DNA of 64,000 nt, from positions 248,001-312,000 of the forward strand of contig JACJXH010000002.1 of the NCBI GenBank assembly GCA_020636745.1, read 5' to 3'. Of the stretch, positions 35,098 to 43,433 are shown one piece after another. The DNA is from Lentimicrobiaceae bacterium (GTDB lineage Bacteria; Bacteroidota; Bacteroidia; Bacteroidales; Lentimicrobiaceae). Every line of letters starts with the position of its first letter. Position 1 is the first letter of the stretch. Under the pieces are notes generated by a model, which saw nothing but the letters and a program-made list of their open reading frames with translations, was not told the DNA's origin and did no database searches. Position numbers and translations under genes: made by a program.

Positions 35098-35452
35098 TCA
35101 ACAAACTGGCAAAATCAGGGTCTATTCAATCGCTTCCAGTTATTGAAGCTTTATAGTTTAATAACGCCAATTACGGTCTTATATTACCCGGTGAATCCGA
35201 GCTTAAGCATTAAGTAAAGGTGGTAATGAAAAAATAATTTCAACCTCTTTTCCTTTGTGCCATATATAGTCATTCGCACCGTAACAATTGTTATTGAATT
35301 AGTTATTTCGGTTACAGGAAGATAAAGGTAACACAATTATTACAACCTGATTCAATTTGATAATTATTTATAACAAATACGAGGTCTCATTTTTTACACA
35401 TAAATGTGGACGAATGAGTAAATGGGTAGTGCTTATTTATGCTCGAGTGTTA

Positions 35453-35492
35453 AAACCGGCAAAAACAAGATGGTTCAGGTTTTTGCCGGTTT
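35453..35492 (-). terminator. Terminator of the DUF4412/OmpA run
   Basis: A 14-bp perfect stem AAACCGGCAAAAAC / GTTTTTGCCGGTTT with a 12-nt loop, 43 bp after the last gene of the run. Confidence 0.8.
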
Positions 35493-35534
35493 ATAGCTAT
35501 GTAGTTGCTGTTAAAAAATGCTCAGGTCTGCTTA

Positions 35535-36221
35535 TTAAGGGATTTGAGGCATTTCACTGATGGTAATTCCGGCGGGCACTTCAAATTTATTGTCCGGAAT
35601 GCTGATATTTTCTTCAAATTTTGTGGCTTCCATGGTGTAAACCTCATTGACCATTTTTAGCGGAATTCCTTTGTAATACCACATTTTGGTTTTCAGCATC
35701 TGGTCTTCGTCTCCCTGTTCGTTTATCTCTACCACAATGCAATCCTTGCCAAGAAATGTTTCGTTGCTGAGAATTTTTCCGCCTTCTTTCTCAATCATCT
35801 GACGAAAAGTCACATCATTGTCTGATTTTATCATATCAGTCGGGTCTTCACCCATTTCACCATCCTTACTTTTAAATCCTGTTTTATTGGTCAGGTTGAT
35901 GATGTAACTCCAGCCATCTTTCATAATCATCATTGATTTGTCCATGTTTTTCATTCCCATCATTTCGCTCTGCGTTTCAGTGTAGACTGCCTGACGGTCA
36001 TGCTCATTGTCAATCCACTGTGTCATGGTAGAAGTACTTTTCATATCCTGCGCATTTACCGTGGTTTTATACTCAATGAAAAAGGTTTTGATTCCGGCCA
36101 TTTCTTTGGCTACATCTTCTATTTTTGAGTCGGCATTGGTTTTGGTGCCGCCACCACAGGATGACAATACAGCGAATGAAAAGCCAAAAGTTGCAATGGC
36201 AATGGTTTTGAGTACGTTCAT
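35535..36221 (-). CDS. DUF4412-like lipoprotein
   Basis: From the chosen ATG (just before NVLKTIAIATFG) the protein has 228 residues with lipobox LSSC. An in-frame start 99 bases upstream would overlap the next gene and displace the signal peptide. The domain is rich in beta-strand and has the DUF4412 pattern: a central segment on a molecule that is modified or measured (NETFLGKDCIVVEI, KMWYYKGIPL) and a C-terminal ENISIPDNKFEVPAGI. The neighbour upstream contains the same segments, so the two are paralogues. Function unknown; probably an outer-membrane or periplasmic lipoprotein. It is the last gene of the run. Confidence 0.8.
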   Translation of the reverse strand: MNVLKTIAIATFGFSFAVLSSCGGGTKTNADSKIEDVAKEMAGIKTFFIEYKTTVNAQDMKSTSTMTQWIDNEHDRQAVYTETQSEMMGMKNMDKSMMIMKDGWSYIINLTNKTGFKSKDGEMGEDPTDMIKSDNDVTFRQMIEKEGGKILSNETFLGKDCIVVEINEQGDEDQMLKTKMWYYKGIPLKMVNEVYTMEATKFEENISIPDNKFEVPAGITISEMPQIP

Positions 36222-36243
36222 TTTGAAAAATTTAAGGTTTATT

Positions 36244-37344
36244 TCAGAGTTGAATTTGTTTAATAATCTGTTCAAGTTTCTGTTGCGACATTGGAATGCC
36301 TGTAATGATATACAGAACACTTTGATACTCAGGCATGTGATAAAGCAAGGCTCTGGAATTCACCGGCGTACCGTCATCTTCATTGGTAATACGAAGATAA
36401 ACGGCATCATGACCGTTGAATGAATAGGTGTTTTCAACCACCATTCCTTCACCACCTTCGGCCATTTCGTAGAAACGAGGTTCGTTTTCCATCATGATGA
36501 CTACCTGGTCGGTTTCGCTTTTTACATAAGTAGTGAGGTAAATATTATCCGAGTTATCTGTAAGAAATAATTGATAACCAGGAATGTTAAGATTTGAGGT
36601 GGCTGTTTTGAATTTTTCGTAGTTCAGTCCCGGTGGTGGGCCAATCGCTGGATCATCCCCGGGTTCCATTTCACCGAAGAGGCTTCCTAATCCTCCCATA
36701 GCTTGTTGTTCGGTAATGGTTATGCCCGACGGTACTTCAAATGCATTTTCCGGAATGCTTACGTTTTCCTGCACAGTTAGTGCTGTTTCGGTAATATCCA
36801 TTCCCCAGGCTGTACTTTCGCTTTTTAAAATTACGCCTTTGTACATCCACATTTTTACGCCCATCATGTCAAAAACCCAGCAGTTTTTGTTCAGGAAGCT
36901 TTCATTGCCATGCCAGGTGCCTCCGTTTTCTTCCACAAAGCGTTTCATGCCTTCCTGGCCACGGTATTTTTCAAGGTCGCCAGCCATTGCCATCCCGGCT
37001 GGTTGAAAAGCCCTGGCTATTTCGGCGACATTCATTTTCGTTCCTTCGTGTGTCAACAGGTTGATGGAGTATCCAAAATCACCATTGAGCAGGTCAAGGG
37101 TATGTTTGTCTTCGGTGGTTGTGTTCCCCATGGCGGTCATGGTGAAAGTTGAAATCTCTTCTTTAGCTTCTTTGGCGCCGAAATCGTCAATTTTTAGGGT
37201 TTTGGTTCCTGTTGTTCTGGAGCCCATTCCTGACGATTCAAAAGCATAGGTAATGATGATGGATTTGAATTCGTACCGTTTTACCGGCTGAGCCTGCAGC
37301 ACAATGGCTGCCATCAGCAACAGGCTTGTATATAGCGTCTTCAT
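36244..37344 (-). CDS. DUF4412-like secreted protein with extra C-terminal domain
   Basis: This 366-residue protein has a signal peptide (to LQAQ, residue 19). Residues about 20-215 are homologous to the downstream lipoprotein: NESFLNKNCWVFDM matches NETFLGKDCIVVEI, MWMYKGVIL matches MWYYKGIPL, and ENVSIPENAFEVPSGITI matches ENISIPDNKFEVPAGITI. A proline-rich linker (GDDPAIGPPPG) leads to a second domain (about 245-366) that has no counterpart there. It lies 5 bp after the OmpA-like gene and 22 bp before the shorter paralogue, so they form one transcript. No enzyme motif is seen. Confidence 0.8.
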   Translation of the reverse strand: MKTLYTSLLLMAAIVLQAQPVKRYEFKSIIITYAFESSGMGSRTTGTKTLKIDDFGAKEAKEEISTFTMTAMGNTTTEDKHTLDLLNGDFGYSINLLTHEGTKMNVAEIARAFQPAGMAMAGDLEKYRGQEGMKRFVEENGGTWHGNESFLNKNCWVFDMMGVKMWMYKGVILKSESTAWGMDITETALTVQENVSIPENAFEVPSGITITEQQAMGGLGSLFGEMEPGDDPAIGPPPGLNYEKFKTATSNLNIPGYQLFLTDNSDNIYLTTYVKSETDQVVIMMENEPRFYEMAEGGEGMVVENTYSFNGHDAVYLRITNEDDGTPVNSRALLYHMPEYQSVLYIITGIPMSQQKLEQIIKQIQL

Positions 37345-37349
37345 ATAGT

Positions 37350-38672
37350 TTAGAATTTTACAAATTCAACCCTGCGATTCTGTGCCTTACCTTCCGGCGT
37401 GTCGTTGCCTGTCATGGGTTTGCTTTCGCCCCAGCCTTTTGAAGTCAATCGGTTGGCAGCAATTCCCATTTCAACCATTTTTTCCATAACAGCTTTTGAA
37501 CGGGCTTCTGAAAGTTTCTGATTTGATGCATCGTCGCCATCGCTGTCGGTATGGCCTTCAACCGAGAAATTAAGCTCAGCATGATCCTGCATCATTTTAA
37601 CTACGTAATTGATGGTGCCCATTGATTCAGGCTTGATGGTTGATTTGTTGACATCAAATTTAATACCGGTGGTTATAAACTTACCGTCGGTAAGAAATTT
37701 GTCGTACAAAGGCACTGCCCCTTTACCAATGCGGATGTTTTTGATGAAGTAGTATCCTGTTTTCTGGCTGGTTGTTCCAATGGTTAACCCTGTCGGATTT
37801 TCTTCAATATTAGGAATATTGAGCAGGCGTGCATCATCCATATAAACTTTTAAAGCTCTTTTATTGAATGAAATAGCTATATGACGCCAACGGGCATTTT
37901 TATCAATATTTGAACGGTTGGCACCTGGATAAATGCCCTGAATGTCGGTAGTACCATATTGAGCTTCATTTGTTGATAAAACAAGTCTTTTTAAAACTGG
38001 TTTTTGCTTTTTTGCAGCATAAAAGCTCACATAGTAACGTTGGTTGTAAACTTCTTTCTCGAAATAACAATCAAACTCTATAGTAAACTCATCGGGCAGG
38101 TAATCACTTTTACTGTCCTTAAGCAAAGGGGTAATGCCGCCAGTATTCCCAATCTCCCTGAAATAAATTACGTTTGAGTTGTCGAAAGAGGCGTTTTCAA
38201 TCACACCTCCTGCCAAGTCCCATTTTGAAGGAAACTCACCGTTTTGTTCCCCATCCTGATTATCTTCGAAAATAATTTCTGTGCCCGGAACAAAGTCATA
38301 TTTGGCCCATGACAATACCGGAGATGGTTTTTCGGGTTCCTGAGGGGTTGGCTGTGATTCCTGATTTTGTTTTTCCTGTGTGTTTTCCGCTTTATTGTTA
38401 TCAGTTTTATTGTCTGATTTATTGTTTTTCTTGTTGTCGTCTTTTTTGCTGTCTTTACCATCGCCCTTAACCGAGTTGTCAATGCCATCTTCAACGGCAT
38501 CCAGCGATTTGTCAACACCTCTGTCAATGCGGCGTCCAACCCGGTTTTCAACATTGCGTTCTGCTTTTTTAACGCTCCGATCAACAACTTTGTTCAGGTT
38601 TATCTGAGCCTTAACATTCATGGTAGCGATAATGAGCACCAGCATCATCATCATTTTAGTAGTCATTTTCAT
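37350..38672 (-). CDS. OmpA-family protein with LamG-like domain
   Basis: From the chosen ATG the protein has 440 residues. It contains a signal peptide (to VKAQ), a coiled charged region, a low-complexity Lys/Asp/Asn stretch (about 75-110), a proline/glutamine linker, a concanavalin/LamG-like jelly roll (about 130-320) and a C-terminal OmpA peptidoglycan-binding domain (VEGHTDSDG, LSEARSKAV, GWGESKP, NRRVEF). Thus it would anchor a carbohydrate- or protein-binding domain to the cell wall. The longer in-frame start adds an implausible N-terminus overlapping the upstream gene region. It precedes two DUF4412-like genes by 5 bp. Confidence 0.88.
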   Translation of the reverse strand: MKMTTKMMMMLVLIIATMNVKAQINLNKVVDRSVKKAERNVENRVGRRIDRGVDKSLDAVEDGIDNSVKGDGKDSKKDDNKKNNKSDNKTDNNKAENTQEKQNQESQPTPQEPEKPSPVLSWAKYDFVPGTEIIFEDNQDGEQNGEFPSKWDLAGGVIENASFDNSNVIYFREIGNTGGITPLLKDSKSDYLPDEFTIEFDCYFEKEVYNQRYYVSFYAAKKQKPVLKRLVLSTNEAQYGTTDIQGIYPGANRSNIDKNARWRHIAISFNKRALKVYMDDARLLNIPNIEENPTGLTIGTTSQKTGYYFIKNIRIGKGAVPLYDKFLTDGKFITTGIKFDVNKSTIKPESMGTINYVVKMMQDHAELNFSVEGHTDSDGDDASNQKLSEARSKAVMEKMVEMGIAANRLTSKGWGESKPMTGNDTPEGKAQNRRVEFVKF

Positions 38673-38742
38673 GGATAGAGTTTTGTTTGGTATGGATGAT
38701 AAGTTGCTTAATTTGGTTTTTTTTGAAACTTGTTTCTGTTGA

Positions 38743-39441
38743 CTATTCGCGATAAGGGGCAATTCTTCGGTAGCCTGAAGGCCGGATAAATAAACTATCC
38801 TGAACAATCGTATCGGTGACGAATATAGTGACAATTTCGTTATGAAGAAATCCGTTATTATTCGTTTCAATAGCCATTGGCTGTTGTTCGTAATTCCATA
38901 ATACTCCTCCTTTTATACAGGTTTTTTTGCACTTATAACCTGCAATAAACTTTAAATCAGCGGAGTCGGGCTCCGATTTAACTTCCGGTGAAATGAGCAG
39001 CCACCAGGCAGTATAAGGAAATGCTTCAAAATTCTGAGGACTGATGTCTTTGGCTGCCAGAACCATGCAGGAACTGTCGGCTGTATCGTAAATATACAGC
39101 GAATCGCCATCAAAATAATCGCGGATGTATCTTACTGATAATGATGGATGGCCGGAAAGCGTATTTTTTGTCTCAATTTTCGATATTACAGCCATTTCTC
39201 TTTGGGCTCTTGTTGCCAGATAGCGCTCAATCCTTATTTGCTGTTCGCCATCACTCAATTGACCCTTTAATTGGGCAAATATATTTAAAGGAAAATTTAA
39301 TCCGGTTCTATACTGATGCCAGTTTTTGCATCCCGCCAGCAAAAACAGGATACTCAGAAAAACGGGAAAGCGGATGATTTTCCTTAATGATTGCACTGTG
39401 TTATTTTTCGGCAAAATTCCGGGAAGTGCTGCAAAAGACAA
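38743..39441 (-). CDS. Envelope lipoprotein, hypothetical
   Basis: The 232-residue protein has a lipobox LLAGC (Cys38) after an unusually long leader, so the true start may be downstream of the assigned one. The mature part is beta-rich and shows AGYKCKKTCIKGG followed by a change-of-direction segment, which faintly resembles the DUF4412 pattern of the genes downstream. No family assignment is secure. It is the first of four co-oriented genes with small gaps, all with export signals, and so probably part of the same envelope function. Confidence 0.65.
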   Translation of the reverse strand: MSFAALPGILPKNNTVQSLRKIIRFPVFLSILFLLAGCKNWHQYRTGLNFPLNIFAQLKGQLSDGEQQIRIERYLATRAQREMAVISKIETKNTLSGHPSLSVRYIRDYFDGDSLYIYDTADSSCMVLAAKDISPQNFEAFPYTAWWLLISPEVKSEPDSADLKFIAGYKCKKTCIKGGVLWNYEQQPMAIETNNNGFLHNEIVTIFVTDTIVQDSLFIRPSGYRRIAPYRE

Positions 39442-39587
39442 AATTCCGGACTATGACAATGCTATGACAATGTAAGAAAAACGCCAGATTCAGGTTATAA
39501 ACAGAAAAAACAGGGGGCTGGCTATTGTTGTTTCAGAAAATTACCATCCGGGTTATTCTGCTTTTTGGTAAGCCTTGATTCGGGTTA

Positions 39588-41717
39588 TTACTGTTTTTGA
39601 ATTACCAATTTCCCCTGTAATGTGCGCTTGCCTGTTTCAATCCTTGTCAGATAAATTCCTTTGTTTAACTGGCTTACATTTAAAGGGATGCATTGTGTGC
39701 CGGGTTTTATTCCCTGAAAGCTTTCGCTTAAGATAATTCTGCCGCTTATATCCAGAATCTGTATCAGTAAATTTTCAGCCTCCGGTTGGTTAAACTCAAC
39801 AAAACAATGCTCATTGGCCGGATTTGGAAAAAGATGCAACACAGATTTATCCGGAACAGCAAAAGCATTGGGTATCCCGACGGGCATTTCAGTTTCACTG
39901 GAAAGCAGTGTGCCATTTTCGCCGCCAATTAATCCAAAATTCTGGTAAAAGTGTACTTTGTGTAAATCATTCAGGGTGTTGCTTTGAACACTTGTCCACA
40001 CCGTACCGTTAAAGTGGAGTAAAGTCCCGTTTTTGCCTGCTGCCCAGCCATTATTGTCTTCATTCATATAAACTGAAAGCAGATCATCACTGGTAACAGC
40101 TGCAAATTCAGACCATTGCTGGCCATCAAAATGGGCTATCAGGCCATTATCTCCCACTGCATAAATGTTCATATAATCTGCTACACATAAGTCGTTGAAG
40201 GCTCCGGTAGCGGTTTCGTATGCTGTGCTCCAGTTATCCTGTAAGAAATCGTTATAATAAATGATGCCTTTGACGTCACCTGCCAGCCGTTTGGTTGACA
40301 TCCATGCTGCGTGGGTTTGATATGCGGGAGTATGCATGGCTACCGGAACATCCTGCATGAATTTGAAAGCCGTGATACTGTCACCAGTCTGCAAATTAAA
40401 CGTGTTCCAGTTGTTTTCAATCTTTGTGTAAAGCATGTTATACGATGCAATTCCAATATCGTAAGATGTAATATCCATACCCGAAACCGGCATGTAAATG
40501 CCATCCTCACCCGGAATGGTTACCTCTGACCATACACCATTATAGCATGAAAAGAGTTTTGAATCAAAGTTATATGGTGGTGGCAGTTCATGTTTTTTAA
40601 AGGCAGAAGCCCATCCTGACAGCTCATCTGTAAATACAACCTTGTTAAATCTGTAACCTTCCACTCTCAGTTCATTGGTCCAGCTGCCGGCCTGATAATG
40701 CCAGATGCCATCGGAGCCACAGGCAAAATAGCCATTGTTGGCCCGGGTAAAGTCAATATCGAGGATGCTGTCGGTGGTAAAGCCGTTTGAAACACTCCAG
40801 TTACCATCAAGTCCGTGGTAAATAAATCCTGAGGTGTCGCAGATATATGCTTCATTTTCACTGATGGTTTCAACCGAAGTTAATTCTCTGCCGAAATTAG
40901 CTGTAAATTCTTTGTTCCAGTTGCTATCCGAATATTTGTACACTGAGGGATAAGTATCCGAGATAGGGGCTTTCTGGTTTTGAATGCCAAAGCCTTTCTG
41001 ATTTCCGGCAAATGAAATTCCTGAATTAACTCCGCCTGCATTCTGCACTTGCCAGCCTTTTCCGGCGTTCAGGTATAACAGCCCGTTACCTTCAATATCG
41101 TACCCGTTTAGCCATGTGGTTGAAGGACCTGTCATTTCAAGTGTATTGAAAAACAGGGTATTGCCATTCTTGAACGTCAGATCTTCTGTCCATTCTCCAT
41201 TGATAAAATGGTAAAGGCTGCTTGAAGAGCTTCCGGCCCAACCTTCCTCTGGCGTATAAAAACTTATAGTTTTCAGACCGCTGATATTTTCCTGCATCTG
41301 CCAGGAGTTGCCGTCGTAAAAAAGAATAGCTTCGCCAACTGCCCATCCGTGTGTTTCGTCCACAAAGCAAACATCAGTAATTGTGTGAGAGGTCGGACTT
41401 TCCTGCTGAACCCAGTCATTCCCGTTGAATTTAAGTATAGCGCCGTTGTCGCCAACAGCCCAGGCAAGGGCAGGGGAGAGGTTTTCAACAGCATTCAGGT
41501 TAACAGAAACAGGACTCTCTGCCTGTGTCCAGATGCCGTTGTTCAGATGCAGAATAATACCGTTATCGGCTACGGCTATGCCCCTGTCGGGTGCTGAAAA
41601 ACTGATGTCGTTTAAGTGGTGGTGCCCGTTTGATGGATTGATCCAATGCCATGACTGTGCTAAAAGAGAACTTTGAAGGAGGTAGCAAAGGATGATAAAA
41701 AAATAGTATTTCTTCAT
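39588..41717 (-). CDS. T9SS cargo with YCF48/BNR-like beta-propeller
   Basis: The 709-residue protein has a signal peptide (to LLAQ), then a long series of repeats of the form GWAVG.NG.I..F.G..W... (for example residues around 85-130, and again near 520-590). Such repeats build beta-propellers of the YCF48/photosystem assembly or BNR kind. The last ~75 residues are a T9SS type A tail (LFPNPANEHCFVEF, LDISGRIIL, LNKGIYLTRI, KLVIQKQ). It would be delivered to the surface or medium and bind another protein or polymer. The gene follows the 523-residue T9SS cargo gene by 11 bp, so both share a transcript. Confidence 0.88.
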   Translation of the reverse strand: MKKYYFFIILCYLLQSSLLAQSWHWINPSNGHHHLNDISFSAPDRGIAVADNGIILHLNNGIWTQAESPVSVNLNAVENLSPALAWAVGDNGAILKFNGNDWVQQESPTSHTITDVCFVDETHGWAVGEAILFYDGNSWQMQENISGLKTISFYTPEEGWAGSSSSSLYHFINGEWTEDLTFKNGNTLFFNTLEMTGPSTTWLNGYDIEGNGLLYLNAGKGWQVQNAGGVNSGISFAGNQKGFGIQNQKAPISDTYPSVYKYSDSNWNKEFTANFGRELTSVETISENEAYICDTSGFIYHGLDGNWSVSNGFTTDSILDIDFTRANNGYFACGSDGIWHYQAGSWTNELRVEGYRFNKVVFTDELSGWASAFKKHELPPPYNFDSKLFSCYNGVWSEVTIPGEDGIYMPVSGMDITSYDIGIASYNMLYTKIENNWNTFNLQTGDSITAFKFMQDVPVAMHTPAYQTHAAWMSTKRLAGDVKGIIYYNDFLQDNWSTAYETATGAFNDLCVADYMNIYAVGDNGLIAHFDGQQWSEFAAVTSDDLLSVYMNEDNNGWAAGKNGTLLHFNGTVWTSVQSNTLNDLHKVHFYQNFGLIGGENGTLLSSETEMPVGIPNAFAVPDKSVLHLFPNPANEHCFVEFNQPEAENLLIQILDISGRIILSESFQGIKPGTQCIPLNVSQLNKGIYLTRIETGKRTLQGKLVIQKQ

Positions 41718-41728
41718 GATAAAATGGT

Positions 41729-43300
41729 TTAAAAAGAACGCATGATTAAAAGTTTGTTGCTGCCGATAATGCTGTTGCGATCAATAAGCTGAACGAAATA
41801 TATACCGGGTGAAAGGTTATGTGTATGACATCTGTAAGAATTCTCTTCATATTGAGGAATTGATTCCTGCACAAGTTTTCCATTTAAGTCGTAAAACCTT
41901 ACTCTGGGAGTTGTGAAATTGCCTGATTTGTACTCTTCCGGTATTGTAATTCCAACAAATTCGTTGGCCGGGTTAGGGTATAATCGTATACGTCCTTCTT
42001 TCATAATTACAGGTTTTTTAACCCCTACAAAAGGATTGCATTCCGGTGTGTCGCAACCCAGGCTGTCTAATCGCATGATCCACATAGATTGTTCTGCTGT
42101 TGGACTTAAAAGGTTTTGGCTACAACCTATCAACAATAGGCTATTCTCAGATCCTGTATTTGCATGGCTGAAATAGTTTAATTGTGTACCGTATTCGTCT
42201 TCATATATGTAATGCCTCATCCAAAGGCTATCACCGTTTTCATTTAATTTAAGCAAAAAAGCTCTCGTATATCCCCAGCCATATGTACTAGTATCAGTGA
42301 TCCAGGCGTCACCCCCTATCAAATAAGTGTTATCAGGTAAATGAGTGATAGACAACACCTGATTTCCCATATATGATCCTCCGTAATCCCTGGTCCATAA
42401 TTCATTTCCATTGTTATCCATCTTTACCACCCTGATTTGTGTGAGGGATGATGGAACAGGATAAGGAGGTGCCTGATAAGTAGCATGGCCATATCCTACC
42501 AGGATATTACCATCATTGGAAACAGATGTGATTGCCTGTAGATCGTCATAAACCGAACCGTTTTGCCAAATCCACTCCTGATTGCCCTGACTATCGGTTT
42601 TTATGACCAATGGGTCGCTGGAATAATTGGTTTTTGAATTGGTAGAGCCGCCAATTACATATCCATTGTCAGTTGTTTGTGCAACGGTAAAGCACAGATT
42701 GTTCACATCAAGTTTATATATTTTATACCACTGCAAGTTAAAAAGTGAATCTGTTTTATACAAAAATATCCCATCACTTTCGCCCTGCAATGGGTTGATA
42801 TAATGGAAAATTTCACCACAAAGTATATATTCACTATTCGGTAAAATATCAATTGACCTTAATATGGTTTGAAATGTATCAACCATAAAGAACTTTGTAA
42901 ATATCGTATCAAAATTCTGATCTAATATAAATATGAAACCTTCATCATTTGATTTTTCTTTTGTTCCAATAACAATATATGAGCTATCCCCTATCGGATG
43001 AAATCCACCACGACATGGGTAGTATTTTGTAAAAGGTTCTTTGTATGTGTTTTGATAATTGATTAATCCATCACTATTAAGACATCCAATAAGCATTGCT
43101 TTATCATTAGTAAAATAATTATCACCACCACCGATTGCTGTAAGGTGTATAGCGCCATCTTTACTGAAAACAGCCGTTCCAGCTGACCAGATATTTAACG
43201 GATTTAGAAGAAAATTTGAATAGACCGGTTGAGCTTGAATACAGGGATTGTTGACAATTAATAACATCAGGTAAATGAAATAATATTTTATTGTTTTCAT
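41729..43300 (-). CDS. T9SS cargo protein, beta-propeller-like
   Basis: The 523-residue protein has a signal peptide (to CIQAQ), followed by repeats with the pattern NGYVIGGSTNS, DGNILVGYGHAT and DNTYLIGGDAWI, each about 55 residues apart and consistent with a propeller of delta-60 type. The last ~75 residues are a T9SS tail (LYPNPANEFVGIT, FYDLNGKLV, LSPGIYFVQL). Cysteines near DTPECNPF may form a disulfide. It has no catalytic motif. It is the first gene of a two-gene transcript with the YCF48-like cargo; the short space before it also contains the subtilase terminator. Confidence 0.88.
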   Translation of the reverse strand: MKTIKYYFIYLMLLIVNNPCIQAQPVYSNFLLNPLNIWSAGTAVFSKDGAIHLTAIGGGDNYFTNDKAMLIGCLNSDGLINYQNTYKEPFTKYYPCRGGFHPIGDSSYIVIGTKEKSNDEGFIFILDQNFDTIFTKFFMVDTFQTILRSIDILPNSEYILCGEIFHYINPLQGESDGIFLYKTDSLFNLQWYKIYKLDVNNLCFTVAQTTDNGYVIGGSTNSKTNYSSDPLVIKTDSQGNQEWIWQNGSVYDDLQAITSVSNDGNILVGYGHATYQAPPYPVPSSLTQIRVVKMDNNGNELWTRDYGGSYMGNQVLSITHLPDNTYLIGGDAWITDTSTYGWGYTRAFLLKLNENGDSLWMRHYIYEDEYGTQLNYFSHANTGSENSLLLIGCSQNLLSPTAEQSMWIMRLDSLGCDTPECNPFVGVKKPVIMKEGRIRLYPNPANEFVGITIPEEYKSGNFTTPRVRFYDLNGKLVQESIPQYEENSYRCHTHNLSPGIYFVQLIDRNSIIGSNKLLIMRSF

Positions 43301-43341
43301 TGAGGTCGTTAGTTAGTTCCTTAAGAAGTGGACTTAGCCTT

Positions 43342-43388
43342 TAAAAAAACACCCAACCTGCCTTATATAGCAGGCAGGGTGTTTAAAA
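43342..43388 (-). terminator. Terminator of the subtilase gene
   Basis: Two-part stem AAACACCC(aa)CCTGCC / GGCAGG(G)TGTTT with a 10-nt loop, followed on the minus strand by an extended T-run. It lies 46 bp after the subtilase stop. Confidence 0.85.
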
Positions 43389-43433
43389 GTAATCAGATAG
43401 AAATTAATACATAATCAGAATAAAACACTCTGA

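Larger units (their letters stand above)
35047..35534. other. Gene-free stretch between kinase and DUF4412 genes
   Basis: About 490 bp of AT-rich DNA. It contains a 12-bp palindrome near the kinase start and a strong terminator at its right end. A 67-codon plus-strand frame here runs across the terminator and is not believed. The middle shows nothing clear. Confidence 0.45.

Noticed and set aside
35357..35560. 67-codon plus-strand reading frame
   Set aside because: It runs through the strong terminator of the DUF4412 run and has no recognisable protein features.
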